Below are positions 6,501-6,529 of a stretch of DNA of 6,529 nt, in pieces. The DNA is taken from contig JAACEJ010000212.1 in assembly GCA_011682565.1 (NCBI GenBank), positions 1-6,529 of the forward strand, read 5' to 3'. The stretch is from Actinomycetota bacterium. GTDB lineage: Bacteria; Zhuqueibacterota; Zhuqueibacteria; Residuimicrobiales; Krinioviventaceae. Position numbers and translations under genes: made by a program. The first letter of the stretch is position 1, and each line of letters opens with the position of its first letter. The notes under the pieces are model-generated. The model saw only the letters and a program-made list of their open reading frames with translations. It had not been told where the DNA came from and ran no database searches.

Positions 6501-6529
6501 ATAAAACAGCACGTTAGTCGACATCCAGA

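Noticed and set aside
6330..6524. Antisense ORF of 64 codons at the window's 3' end
   Set aside because: It runs through the terminator hairpin and the palindromic repeat, so its protein is a by-product of those elements.
1..6529. CRISPR array, tRNA, rRNA, insertion sequence or phage genes
   Set aside because: No regularly spaced repeats, tRNA-like cloverleaf, ribosomal RNA stretch, transposase or phage protein was found on either strand.

Overview
The window looks like a small carbohydrate-uptake locus from a Gram-negative bacterium of the FCB superphylum. Three things support this. There is a TonB-dependent outer-membrane receptor with an N-terminal carboxypeptidase-regulatory-like domain. 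The secreted beta-helix protein ends in a type IX-style C-terminal sorting domain with the YPNPFNP motif, which I associate with Ignavibacteria, Calditrichota, KSB1 and Marinimicrobia rather than classical Bacteroidetes. The Shine-Dalgarno sites are strong AAGGAGG types. I cannot fix the phylum from this window alone.

Layout, all genes on the + strand: (1) 1-638, the effector-binding part of a LacI-family regulator whose DNA-binding end lies outside the window; (2) 649-3616, a large TonB-dependent receptor resembling the Xanthomonas/Caulobacter-type (TIGR01782-like) receptors, split by a +1 frameshift near 3079-3081; (3) 3617-3749, a spacer with a seven-codon mini-ORF that has its own strong ribosome binding site; (4) 3750-6290, a secreted right-handed beta-helix protein with two carbohydrate-binding-like beta-sandwich modules and a sorting domain, interrupted by an in-frame TAG at 5535-5537; (5) 6356-6383, a strong intrinsic terminator; (6) about 6436-6500, a dispersed-repeat-like element containing a short palindrome.

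The receptor's Shine-Dalgarno overlaps the regulator's stop codon, no terminator is visible between the genes, and one closes the set. The three genes therefore read as one transcription unit: a sugar-sensing regulator, an outer-membrane importer for oligosaccharides, and a surface or secreted polysaccharide-binding or -cleaving protein. No SusD-like lipoprotein is present here, so this is not a classical Bacteroidetes polysaccharide utilisation locus.

The most notable observation is that both structural genes carry a single-base interruption while the protein on each side of it stays family-like. This means recent decay of the locus, sequencing or assembly error, or (least likely) recoding. 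I do not see a clearly new kind of biological system here.
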